Part shown: positions 54,889 to 64,000 of the stretch, one piece after another
Layout of the letters: each line of letters starts with the position of its first letter
How positions within the stretch are numbered: the stretch's first letter is position 1
Source: Phytophthora quininea
Lineage: Eukaryota; Oomycota; Peronosporomycetes; Peronosporales; Peronosporaceae
Assembly (NCBI GenBank): GCA_011947345.1
Contig: JAAVTG010000584.1
Coordinates: 186,001-250,000, forward strand
DNA length: 64,000 nucleotides
Reading direction: 5' to 3'
Made by a program: the position numbers and the translations under genes
The notes under the pieces: model-generated
What the model was told of the DNA's origin: nothing
The model's database searches: none
What the model saw: only the letters and a program-made list of their open reading frames with translations

Positions 54889-56845
54889 ATGCTTGACTTG
54901 ATGACGGCCACTTATCGTGGGTTTGTCCACACCTCCCACGAAGATTGTACGAAGCTGCTTCTCGCTACAGAGCAGGAATCGAAAAACCTTGGGAATCAAA
55001 TTCCCGAGGTTTTGCAATTCTACCACGCTATCTTCTCGAAGGGGGAATACGATCAGTTTCAAAAGGGTCGCTCGCTTGCTTCCTTCTCCCGTCATAAAAC
55101 GGAAATATTCTCGCGATCTTCAAGCGCTGCTAGACGCCACAATGGTGTTAACTCGCGCTTAAGCCGCCGCGCAAGCTGCTGCCCAAGCCGTTCACCCGAA
55201 CTCCCCAGAGCAGGACTTTGCTGTAGCTGAAACGGCAATCGTTGAGCAGCATGAGGAGACAGCGTTGCAACCGACAAGCGTGGAGCTAGTTCCTGGCGTT
55301 GGAGAACACTTGGCCAAGATCGCCCAGTACTTCTTCGCACAAGCGCAAGCCCTCGCCGCAGAGCATTTGGTCTTGCAGACCCAGCAGCAAGGGCAAAATG
55401 AAGCACAGAGTGCTGCGCTGATGGCAGTGCAGGCCGCTGCAGAGTCGACGATGAACCAGCTGCCGGTCCAGCAACAAGCAATTGCCGAGCGTTTCCAGGG
55501 AGAATTAGTGGGAACGCAGACTGTAATTCGCGACCAACTCGTGCACTTACAGGCTGTGCAAGAGGATCAGCGGCTGGAAATTGAACAAGGGGTCGCAAAC
55601 AAGCTGGATCAAGCGATGTCGGAAGTGCAGCGGGTGTACGAAGCCATGGAATCAGCTCGCTCGGAGGGCGTGAAGCACTTGGAGGATCAATTATCGATCA
55701 AAGTCGGAGGAAACTGTGACGCGCTGGCAATGCGTATACAGCATGTCGAAGACCAGTTGAAGGACAAGGGTGCGGCTGAGTACATATCCCGTCAAGTCGC
55801 TGAACTTGTGCACCATTTGCAGGAAAAGTCAACAAATGAAATGAAAGAGCACATTGAACGCTTATTGGAGCTGGGCTTTAATATGGCGCGTGATGAATTG
55901 AAGCAAGAGCTGGCCTCGACATCACACCCCCCACCCCACCCCACCCCACGTCGGAAGCGCTGCTGCAAGAAGCTGTTCGGAAACTCGTGCTTGACGAGAC
56001 AGCGAAGGCGGAGCGTCACATTGGAGTGCAAGTACAGCGAGCACTGACGACGGCGCAGTCGGAGATCAATCTGGCCACTCAGCGGCAGGCCGATGCTACG
56101 TCAATACTGCGGGATCAATTTCAACAATTCTGTGTGAATGGCGCCAGGGAATCACGGCAATCAGATGAATCCGTTCTCCATGAGCAGATTGAGGAATTGG
56201 TGCGTGATGAAGTAGTTAAACAAGTAGCTGAAATGCAGAGCCAGATTAAGTGTGAACCCGAAGCAGAACAAGGCATGCGCTTGCAGATCCCGATCAAGAG
56301 TGAGAATATTGCTGGCGCAGTTCGGGGAGATCCTGGCCGGCGGGATTCGGCAAATGCAACTGCAGAACAAGTACCCACGCCGAGTATATCAGCAGCGATC
56401 AAGCAGTCGGTCGAGCAGAGTGTAAACGAGGTGATTCAAATCATTCGAGACGCTGTCAAGCAAGCTGTTTCACCCCACCCTACTGCAACTCAATCAACTT
56501 CTCCGGGGGTAGTTGCAGTGATGACGACGAATTGCCTGAAGAAGATCGCTACTTCCAGCAAAAATGCGAGAAGCCCTCGTCAGTTCTCGGAAGACAAGTA
56601 TGGCTCGCGATTCACTCACGCAGCCTCCAAAAACGTTCACCACAGTTGCTTCGCCCCTAGTCTCCAGATCTGATAAACCAAAGCTCTTCCGTGCGGCAGC
56701 TACTGAGCAGACGTTGCCGCGATCAACGCGTGGTGGACGACGATCATCGTCAAAGGTAGATCGCCAGAGAGTTATTACCGATGTGCAGCGGGAAGTTGCC
56801 GAGAGGGCGGAGGCTGCTGCACGGCGATACAAGCCACTCAAGTAG
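54889..56845 (+). pseudogene. long coiled-coil protein gene, interrupted
   Basis: From the ATG at 54889 (MLDLMTATYRGFVHTSHED) the frame runs to about 55090 and shifts. An in-frame TAA at 55159 comes just before AAAQAAAQAVHPNSPEQDFA. Continuous coding follows at 55200-55930 (LVHLQAVQEDQRLEIEQGVA; KHLEDQLSIKVGGN; IQHVEDQLKDKG). After a CCCCACC-rich tract near 55925-55950 the frame shifts into VQRALTTAQSEINLATQRQA and VEQSVNEVIQIIRDAVKQAV, and again near 56570 before ending at 56845. It is Gln/Glu/Ala-rich and mostly coiled coil. No family is recognised. It lies 305 bp left of the gypsy LTR. Confidence 0.45.
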
Positions 56846-57150
56846 CTACAACAAAAACGGTGACGGCGAGGGTGTCAATTTGTGATGCGGTGGTTGTGTC
56901 GATAATGAGATTGCGATGCAAACTGGAAAATCGGCGAACTGCTAGTTTGAAAAAAGGATAACCAACACACGCAATTGCTTTCATGCAAAAGTGGAGTTAT
57001 TCATTCATTGCGTTGGCAACGTGGATGTGAAGCCGGTCTTTTCAGCAGCACGGATTTCCAATTCGTTGGTAGCAGCGCAGGGTTTGTGTCAGGCTCAGGT
57101 GCAGTCAAATGGATATTTCTTGTTGATGATACTTTGGTATGCGGTAGTGA

Positions 57151-57322
57151 TGTGACGGGCTTCCGTCGCACGGTTGCCATCGCGTTGAGCGATGGCCAAT
57201 CAGACCCCGATTGTGTATCACTGGCTGGGACGGCCTCGCGTGTCGAGGCCGTCTCGTCAATCAATAAACTCAGAGTTAATCCTCACAGTGTACGTCGGTA
57301 ACGGGCCAGAAAGCCCGTTACA
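57151..57322 (+). repeat. 5' LTR of the gypsy element, 172 bp
   Basis: Begins TGTGACGGGCTT and ends AAGCCCGTTACA, an imperfect terminal inverted repeat with TG...CA ends. Inside are a CCAAT box (near 57195), a perfect 10-bp hairpin (GACGGCCTCG/CGAGGCCGTC, 57229-57253) and AATAAA at 57263. The first 49 bases recur at 63952. Confidence 0.92.
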
Positions 57323-57324
57323 CC

Positions 57325-57341
57325 TGGTAGCACTTCGAACT
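57325..57341 (+). other. candidate primer-binding site
   Basis: TGGTAGCACTTCGAAC starts two bases after the LTR. The TGG is expected to pair with a tRNA 3' CCA; which tRNA cannot be told from here. Confidence 0.6.
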
Positions 57342-57363
57342 CCGTCCAACGACCAAGACCCAG

Positions 57364-58437
57364 ATGAACGACGCGTCGATACCTAACGCGTCTGTCACTT
57401 CGCTGGAGCACGCCAGCTTCCCCATCTTTCAACGATCGAGTGGGAAGCGCTACACCGTCTCGCTGCGGTGTCTGGCGACGGCGTCATTACGACGCTGTTG
57501 ACCGCGGGTACTGAGGGCAGCAACGCCTGGTCGCCCAGGAGTTCATGGCGCGTGAACTCGCTGACCTTCGTCAGCGAGTGTCGACTCCCACGCAGACCAA
57601 GAACAGGACCGACACCGTCAAGCTCGATGTCTCCACCTACAGTGGCGAAGGCGAGGGCCGCCTTCGCCTGAAGAGCTGGTTCTGCGAGGTGGATATCACA
57701 ATTGAAGCTCGGCAGCTGTCTACCGAGCTCGCGCGCACGCGATCTCTCCTATCCAAGTTTACGGGGAAGGCGAAGGATTGGGCGCTCGGCAAGCTCGTCG
57801 CCGACGCCTCTTGCTTCCCGACTATGGAGTCCATGAAAACGGACCTGCGACTCGCGTTCGAGCCGCCGCAGGATGAGACCGCCCAGAGTACAGCATTCCT
57901 GTCTCTGCACCAAGGGACCATGTCGATGCTCGAGTAAATCCAGCGCGCGCGCCACCTCGTGTCGTGCATCACGTCTCATCCGGTGGACATGACGACCCAA
58001 GTTCATGTCTTCGTGTCCGGTATGAACGCTGGCTACTAGCGTTTCCACTTGACTCGGAAGACCCCATCGACTCTCGAAGAGGCTTTCGCCGTCGCCCTCC
58101 GTGAGGACTACAGCGTGACGGCATCGCAAGCGTTCGATGCCCTTCGCTCCGCATCGACGGTCGCCTCAGGCCCGAGCCGATGGAGGTTGACGCCATCCAG
58201 CACTTCAGTGGTCGTTCAGCCGCGACTTCGCCATCACGGCCCCAGTCGTCGCCACGTTCCACCCGACCGATGAGATGCTTCCGGTGCCGCAAGCTCGGCC
58301 ACCGCACGGCGGTGTGTCTCGCGCCGGCTCCGGTCCTCGCCAACGTCACGGCGGAGACCGAAGTCGCCGTGACTGGGCAACCAAAAACGGCGACAACCAG
58401 TAGGCGCGGGGCGCCCTACCGGCCGTGGAAGGGGTGA
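57364..58437 (+). pseudogene. gag: gag, broken
   Basis: A start ATG at 57364 is in a different frame from the main body (57545 onward, MARELADLRQRVSTPTQ). The capsid-like part is LRLKSWFCEVDITIEARQLS followed by SKFTGKAKDWALGKLVADAS. It is interrupted by TAA at 57935 and TAG at 58037 with recognisable gag on both sides (IQRARHLVSCIT; LEEAFAVALREDYS), and by a shift near 58170. The end has a CCHC zinc knuckle, CFRCRKLGHRTAVC, for RNA packaging, and stops at 58437. Confidence 0.8.
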
Positions 58438-58473
58438 TGGCTCTCTGGTGGCAGAGCCCCTCCTAGCTCTCCC

Positions 58474-61400
58474 GTGCTTCATGCACGACTATTTGCCACC
58501 ACCTCCGACAGCGACTCGAGGCTGATCGTCCTCAACGTCCACGTTGATGGCGCGAAGCGGCCACTTCGCGCGCTGCTGGATTCAGGCGCGACGAATAACT
58601 TCGTTCGCGCCGAGAGTTTATCGGTGTTACCGGCGGACCTGAGCCTTCGCGAAGGTCCGGGGAAGATGATTGTGAAATACGCTGACGGTAAGCCACGGTG
58701 CACGCCGCGGCGCTCCGCGACCTTCACGTATGAGTTTGACGGATTCCGAAGCTCCGAAGAGTTCCTAGTGATCGAGCTGAGTGGCTCGTTCGACTGCGTC
58801 TTCGGCATCTCATGGCTCGCCCGTCACCAGCCTGACATTAACTGGCTGACTGGCACGGTCCGCCCACGTGACATCGACGTGAATGCAGTACTGGCGTTCC
58901 TGCGCGGAACGCCAAACTTATGGCCGCATGTTGCAGTCATGGACTCCGCCTTCATGACCCATGCTGCACCTGAAGTGAGCGATGGCCCTTCGTGTGCGGC
59001 GTGCGAGCACGCATCCTGCGCCGGTCTTGAGCAGGCGACTCAAGACGTGTCTGACGTGGTCGAGCATGGATTCCCACGTCCCGATGAGCAGCGGCTCTCG
59101 GCAGCAGACAACAACGTGGTAGAACAGGGGTTCCCACGCCCGGACGAGCAACGGCCCTCCGTTGATGATGAACAAGAAGATGCGGTTGAGCGTGGCCTCC
59201 CACACGCGGTCGAGCAGGGGCTCCCGCATGTGGTCGAGCAGGGGCTCCCTGATGAAGTTGACGCCGGTGTCATGTCTCGGCGTCCGAGTACAGCAGACTT
59301 GGTCGAGCGTGGTCTCCCATTACCTGCTACGGCAGCGCTCACCCGGCCAGTCCGTCGCCGTGGTCGCCGCCAGCCTCGGCGCCCCCGCGCTCCTCCGTGC
59401 GAGTCAGACGTATCTGACTCAGAGGTCATCTCCGTTCTGATGGGGAACGACGCAGCAACGAGCCCGCGCATGCATGACGTCGAGGTCGCACGCCCTCCGT
59501 GCGACGCATCTGAGATCACCAAGTTGTTTGGCCTGTCGTGGAAACACTTCCTCCACGACTTGAAACATGGTGAGATCGAGCAGATTTGCATGATCGTCGC
59601 GGATAATGCCGCAACTATCGCGACTGTCGATGCCGATGCTGGCGACCCAGCATCCGACGCCCGAGAACCCCGAAAGGCGCAGAGCCGAAGTCCGCCCGCG
59701 AAGCCCGCTACTTGGCCCAGTCGTTACCGGCACTCGAAGCCGCCGGCAACCCGGTCGCTCTGCTGGTTCGCGAGTTCATCGACATCTTCCCCGACAAAGT
59801 TCCGGCTGAACTTCCTCCGGATCGTGGCGTCCGACACGAGATCGACCTCGTGCCCGGTGCGAAGTACTGCGTAACACGACAGTGGCCGCTCCCCGTGACC
59901 AAGTCGAAGCGATTGATGCGTTCTTTGAGGGTCGCCGACAAGCCGGCCACGTCCGTGAAAGCCTCTCGCCACATTCCAGTCCGACGTTCTGCGTGAAGAA
60001 GGCGACAGGCGGGTGGCGCATTGTCCACGCCTTCAACAAGCTCAATGACGCCACCATCCCGGCGCAGACGCCGATCCCGCGGAAGGACATGGTGCTCGAC
60101 ACTACGTCTGGCAGCACTGTGTACAGTGCTATCGACCTTATGGACGGCTTCTACCAAATCTTAATGTGTAAAGAAGACGTGCTATTGACCGCGGTCAGCA
60201 CGCCCAGCGGAATGTTGTGGGAATGGCTCGTGATGCCGCAGGGGCTCAAGAATGCCCCTGCCACCTTCAACCGCATGGTGTCCAATCTACTCCGCCCGTA
60301 CCGAGACTTCGCGCCCAGCTACTTCGACGACATCTTCATTCACAGTCGTGCCGAGCGCGGCATGACGGATGTCGACGTCCACATTCAACACCTCCGCAAG
60401 GTGTTCGAGGTGATGCGGGAAAACAAGCTGTACGCCAACTTGAAGAAATGCATCTTCTGCGCTCCCGAGATCCCAGTGCTCGGGAGCTACGTCAGCAAGG
60501 ACGGAGTCCGCGCCGACCCAGAAAAGATTGCGGCGATCTACGCTTGGCCAACTCCACAGGACCAGAGACAGCTCCGACAGTGGCTCGGACTCGCCACTTA
60601 CCTCCACCACTACTCGATGAACTTCGCTTCGACCATTCGTCCGCTGTCACAACTCCTGAAAGCCGACGCCACGTGGTCGTGGCGCCCAGAGCATCAAGCT
60701 GCTTTCGACGCGGTGAAGACGAGCTTATCCACCGCGTCAGTCCTGAAGCTCCCGGACCACTCGAAGCCCTTTCACGTGGTGTGTGACGCGAGCGACTTCG
60801 CGATCGGCTGCGCTTTGATGCAGTTCGACGACGATGGACGCGAACGAGTGGTAAGTTACCAATCGCGTCAGCTGAAGCCCGCGGAGCGGAATTATCCGGT
60901 CCATGACAAGGAGTTGTTGGCGATGCGCTACGCCCTAATCAAGTTCCGCGTGTACCTCTTGGGCGAGCAGACTTTCGTGGTGTACACGGATCACGCTTCG
61001 CTCCGGACGGCGACGAAGAGTCCTCATTTGTCACAGCGCATGGCGCGCTGGTTATCACTCTTCTCCGAGTACAACTTCGTCGTGCACTACAAGCCGGGCA
61101 AGACCAACATCCTCGCGGACGCGCTATCACGTCGGCCCGACTACGTGCCACCCGGTCGCCATGCCGTTGGTGACGACGACGACGGCGACAATTGTGCTGT
61201 GTGTATCGCTGAAGGCGTCGCTGCTGTCGAGGTCACAGCGACCACTCCGCTACGTGACTTGATCGCCGACGCGTACACGGACGACGCGTCCTGTTCCGAG
61301 CTGATCAAGTTCCTGCGTAACCCCAGCGACACAGCCAAGCGCAAGCTGTCCCCACGCGCACGCGCTCGCGTCGGCCGCTACTCCCTTGACGGCGCGCTAC

Positions 61401-61474
61401 TGACGTATCGTGTCGATCTAGAGGACTCTCCCGCATCGTCGTCCCGCTTGACGACGATCTCCGAGCTCGATTGA
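58474..61474 (+). pseudogene. pol: pol: protease, reverse transcriptase, RNase H, broken
   Basis: The aspartic protease active site is LLDSGATNNFV near 58580. A spacer with repeated EQGLPxxVEQGLP-like units follows (59040-59330). Frame changes near 59690 (to LVREFIDIFPDKVPAELPP) and near 59880 lead to the RT: KKATGGWRIVHAFNKLND, AIDLMDGFYQILM, LVMPQGLKNAPATFNRM and the catalytic YFDDIFIHS at 60320. RNase H has HVVCDASDFAIGCALM and YPVHDKELLAMRYAL. A further frame change near 61430 separates the integrase. Together these enzymes copy element RNA into DNA. Confidence 0.9.
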
Positions 61475-63339
61475 TCCACGAGTTCCACGATACTCCCAGT
61501 GGTGGACACCTCGGTCGCGAGAAGACCTTCGCGTCGCTTTCTCGCGACTTCTACTGGCCGCACATGTACAAGTGGGTGCGGAAGTGGGTACGCTCGTGCG
61601 AAGCGTGCCAACGTGTGAAGCCAAATCCGTCCAAGCAGGCTCCGCTTCGACCACTCCCAGTCGCCACCGACGCGTGGTCGTCCGTGAGCATGGACTTCGT
61701 CTTCGGCTTACCTCGAGACACTCGAGGTCGTACTGGCATCCTCGTCTTCGTCGACCGCTTCAGCAAGATGGTCCATCTCGCTCCCGTCGCAGCTTCGATC
61801 ACCGCGCATCAGTCTGCTGCGCTCTTCGTCGACGTGGTATACCGCCACCACGGCATCCCGTCATCGATTGTGTCAGACCGGGATCCTCGCTTCACGTCCG
61901 CCTTCTGGAGAGAGCTCTTCAAGCTGCTCGGGACGCGGTTGAATATGTCGACCGCGTCACATCCCGAGACGGATGGCCAAACTGAGCGCGCCAACCGTGT
62001 CGTCGAAGACGTGCTCCGCAGCTTCGCCACGTCGTTTACGTCGTGGAGCATGTTCCTGCCCATGGTCGAGTTCGCGATCAACAACGCTGTGCACGCGTTG
62101 ACTGGTCTTACCCCGTTCTTCATCAACTTCGGCCGCCATCCCCGCGTGCCAGCGCTCCTCGGGATGGAGCACTCGTCCATCGCTCCTGCCCCCACAAGCG
62201 AAGATGCGGCGGTATCCACGCCGTCTGACCCAGTGACCTCATCGCGTGTAACCGAGGCTCCGACGTATGTTATCAGTCGTGAGAGTGCTCACGACGCTAC
62301 GCCACTATTACACGCCGTCACCACGCGACATGGTGCCAAGTTTGCCACGCAAGGAGTGCGTACACACGCCGCCACAAGGGCGACACCACCTGACATTGCC
62401 GCTTGACTTCGCGAACGTTGATCGCTCCACGGCAACGTCGTGCTGTCGAATGCCAGGACGCGCCGGGCGCGGTCGCTTCTGCCGCGCCGCTTCCCGCCAA
62501 CTTCGATCCGCTTCCGGCGCCACAGCCTCGTGATGCTGTGGCTGTCAACGACTTCTTGGCCAAGCGCTACTTGATCGTTCGCTTCGTGCGCGACACCATC
62601 CCAGCGGCAGTGGACCGTCAAAAGGAGTATGCTGATCGACGCGGCCGCAAGAACAGAGAGACGTTCGTCGTCGGCGACCGCGTCCTACTCTGCAACCGGC
62701 ATCCAACCCACAGCAGTGACGAATTTGGGCACAAGCAAGCTTGCGCCACGATTCATTGGCCCATTCAAGGTTACGAAGGTACTTGGGGATGCGTATACGC
62801 TTCAACTGCCTACCGCTATTCGACTGCATCCTACCTTCTACGTCGATCGATTCCGCCGATACCATCCAGCGGTTGTCCCTAGCGGCGCTGTTTCGAGCCA
62901 GCGCCCCAGTCCCGATCACGTCCGCGACGCTCCGGTGCGCGCCCCTAACTCCCGACGCAATTCCTCTAGATCCCGCTCCAGCCGCTCCCAGCCCCGGCGG
63001 CGTCGACGCCCCGCCTCCGCTTCCGCCCAGCTATCGTTCTGATTGGTTTCTGCGCGACGGCCCTCCGCCTCTTGTGGATAGCGCGGGACACGTTCGCCAT
63101 ATCGTGGAGGCGATCTTGGAGCACGACGATTGTCGCGCTGCCCCTCGTCGAACGCAGCCTGGCCGCGGCGCTCGTATCCGCGGCGATCACGTTCCCCATA
63201 CCGGCAGTATCTTGTCCGTTGGCTCGGCCCAATGGAAGATAGTTGGGAGCCCCGCGAGGTGCTCCTCCAGGATGTTCCGGACTGCGTGGCGGCGTACGAG
63301 GCAAGCCTGTTAGGCGGCGCGGCGGCGCGCCGCGCCTAG
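61420..63339 (+). pseudogene. pol: pol: integrase with GPF module and chromodomain, broken
   Basis: The zinc-binding HHCC domain spans IHEFHDTPSGGHLG to CEACQRVKPN. The catalytic core has the first Asp in SMDFVFGLP, the second in IVSDRDPRFTSAF and the Glu in HPETDGQTERANRV, a DD35E arrangement. After shifts near 62400 and 62740 comes LAPRFIGPFKVTKVLGDAYT, the GPY/F-type module. After two more, HIVEAILEHDD and RQYLVRWLGPMEDSWEPREV form a chromodomain, ending at 63339. Chromodomains steer integration to marked, often heterochromatic, nucleosomes. Confidence 0.88.
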
Positions 63340-63935
63340 CCTCCGCCAGCCCACGCTGGTACCGCCGGACCACACTGTCTTCGGTGGGGAGAGAGGGTAA
63401 GCGTCAAGGATGCGGAGCCAGTCTGCAGTGCTGGGTCGCGGGCGCTCGTACTCGCGACAGCCCGCACAGCTTTCGTTGAAGAGAATGAAGCAACAATCCC
63501 GATCGGCTCCCACGACAACTCGCAGACCTGAGCTACGAGCGCGCCGAGGGACAGACCGGCGTGGTCCGCCTCGCGCTGCCGCAGCTTTCGCATGAACTCG
63601 TCGGCGCCTTCCGTGTTCCAGCGCTCCACGAACGCTGTCCAGGCGCGATCCAGCGACTGCGGGGTCACGGTGGCCGACACCGTGGCGGGCTTGCTGCGCG
63701 TCGCTCTCCAACGGCGAAAGAACTCCTGCATCTCGGCGTCCCCAGGCGAGTTCACCACGGCACTCCAGTCGTGCAGCGCCCAGCGTTCCAACACCTCCTC
63801 GTACGTGGCCAGTCGGTCGCGGTCTGGTGCCTGCACCTCGCCCGTTGCTCGTCCCGCTCCCGCCGCAGGCTCCATCCTACCGCCAGCTTTCCTGCAAGAT
63901 CCAAACTGAAGGCTCAAGATCCGTGCGTGCTTCAT
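63336..63935 (-). CDS. antisense ORF inside the gypsy element, function unknown
   Basis: 199 uninterrupted codons run opposite to pol, from an ATG at 63935 to a stop overlapping the pol stop by four bases. Composition is protein-like, with helical segments LATYEEVLERWALHDWSA, MQEFFRRWRATRSKP, SLDRAWTAFVERWNTEGADE and FMRKLRQREADHAG. No known family is recognised. It occupies the space between the chromodomain and the polypurine tract, where some plant and oomycete chromoviruses carry an extra ORF. It is notable that it is intact while gag-pol is broken many times. Confidence 0.6.
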   Translation of the reverse strand: MKHARILSLQFGSCRKAGGRMEPAAGAGRATGEVQAPDRDRLATYEEVLERWALHDWSAVVNSPGDAEMQEFFRRWRATRSKPATVSATVTPQSLDRAWTAFVERWNTEGADEFMRKLRQREADHAGLSLGALVAQVCELSWEPIGIVASFSSTKAVRAVASTSARDPALQTGSASLTLTLSPHRRQCGPAVPAWAGGG

Positions 63936-63938
63936 CTT

Positions 63939-63951
63939 AAGCGAGGGGTGG
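63939..63951 (+). other. candidate polypurine tract
   Basis: AAGCGAGGGGTGG directly precedes the 3' LTR, the usual place for plus-strand priming. It is purine-rich with two interruptions. Confidence 0.55.
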
Positions 63952-64000
63952 TGTGACGGGCTTCCGTCGCACGGTTGCCATCGCGTTGCGCGATGGCCAA
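63952..64000 (+). repeat. 3' LTR, first 49 bp only
   Basis: Matches 57151-57199 at 48 of 49 positions (A to C within GCGTTGAGCG). The rest lies beyond the window. Confidence 0.92.

Larger units (their letters stand above)
57151..64000 (+). mobile_element. Ty3/gypsy chromovirus, LTR retrotransposon, right end cut by window
   Basis: A complete order is visible: 5' LTR, primer-binding site, gag with zinc knuckle, aspartic protease, reverse transcriptase, RNase H, integrase, chromodomain, an antisense ORF, polypurine tract and the first 49 bp of the 3' LTR. The protease-RT-RH-integrase order defines Ty3/gypsy, and the chromodomain after the integrase C-terminus defines the chromovirus branch. 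The 49 comparable LTR bases differ at one position. Gag-pol carries at least seven frame breaks and two stops, so this copy is not autonomous as read. The target-site duplication cannot be checked because the right flank is outside the window. Confidence 0.93.

Noticed and set aside
39900..57100. RXLR or crinkler effector genes
   Set aside because: No frame with a signal peptide plus RXLR-dEER or LFLAK motif was seen; a computed signal-peptide scan could overturn this.

Overview
This window looks like nuclear DNA from an oomycete, most likely Phytophthora or a close relative. The evidence is the set of eukaryotic housekeeping genes with very short GT-AG introns (mostly 41-103 nt), tight intergenic spacing, GC-rich third positions, and sequences resembling the oomycete initiator plus flanking core promoter ahead of two bHLH genes. 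A chromodomain Ty3/gypsy element and AT-richer gene-poor DNA at the right end also fit a two-compartment Phytophthora-type genome. Species cannot be fixed from the sequence.

Layout. 1-39,700 is gene-dense. In order it holds: two NmrA-like NAD(P)-binding domains (-); a coiled-coil protein (+); a TRPV-like ankyrin cation channel (-); a NOPCHAP1-like box C/D snoRNP assembly factor (+); a small one-pass membrane protein (+); the splicing factor ISY1 (-); a soluble transhydrogenase-like flavoprotein (+); three paralogous multi-pass membrane proteins (A -, B -, C +) with ALG13 (+) between B and C; the GPI-GlcNAc transferase subunit PIG-Q/GPI1 (-); a coiled-coil membrane protein (+); two paralogous bHLH-PAS-like factors in opposite orientation (22.1-23.2 kb - and 29.2-30.4 kb +) with two uncharacterised genes between them; a coiled-coil remnant (-); a C2-domain protein (+); a gene with a CENP-B-type DNA-binding domain (-) head to head with a phospholipase-D-like gene (+); an ELMO-domain gene (+); and a PIP-box uracil-DNA glycosylase (-).

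39.7-57.1 kb is gene-poor and repeat-rich. It holds an Ulp1-like protease gene that looks decayed, two zones scattered with a GATCCAGGT word, a GC-richer island of broken ORFs, and a coiled-coil gene interrupted by stops. 57,151-64,000 is a Ty3/gypsy chromovirus with a 172-bp 5' LTR and a 3' LTR cut by the window end. Its gag-pol is broken by several frameshifts, but an antisense 199-codon ORF before the 3' LTR is intact.

Reading caution. Many conserved genes, including single-copy essential ones, carry apparent frameshifts, and nearly all can be explained by loss of one base from a run of 3-6 identical bases or of a GC dinucleotide. I read most of these as sequencing or assembly errors. Only genes with in-frame stops or many breaks are called probable pseudogenes. 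Exon borders were placed by eye from splice sites, phase and protein similarity.

Genes do not form operons. Close divergent pairs (TRPV/NOPCHAP1, ISY1/transhydrogenase, membrane copy B/ALG13, PIG-Q/coiled-coil membrane gene) probably share short bidirectional promoters.
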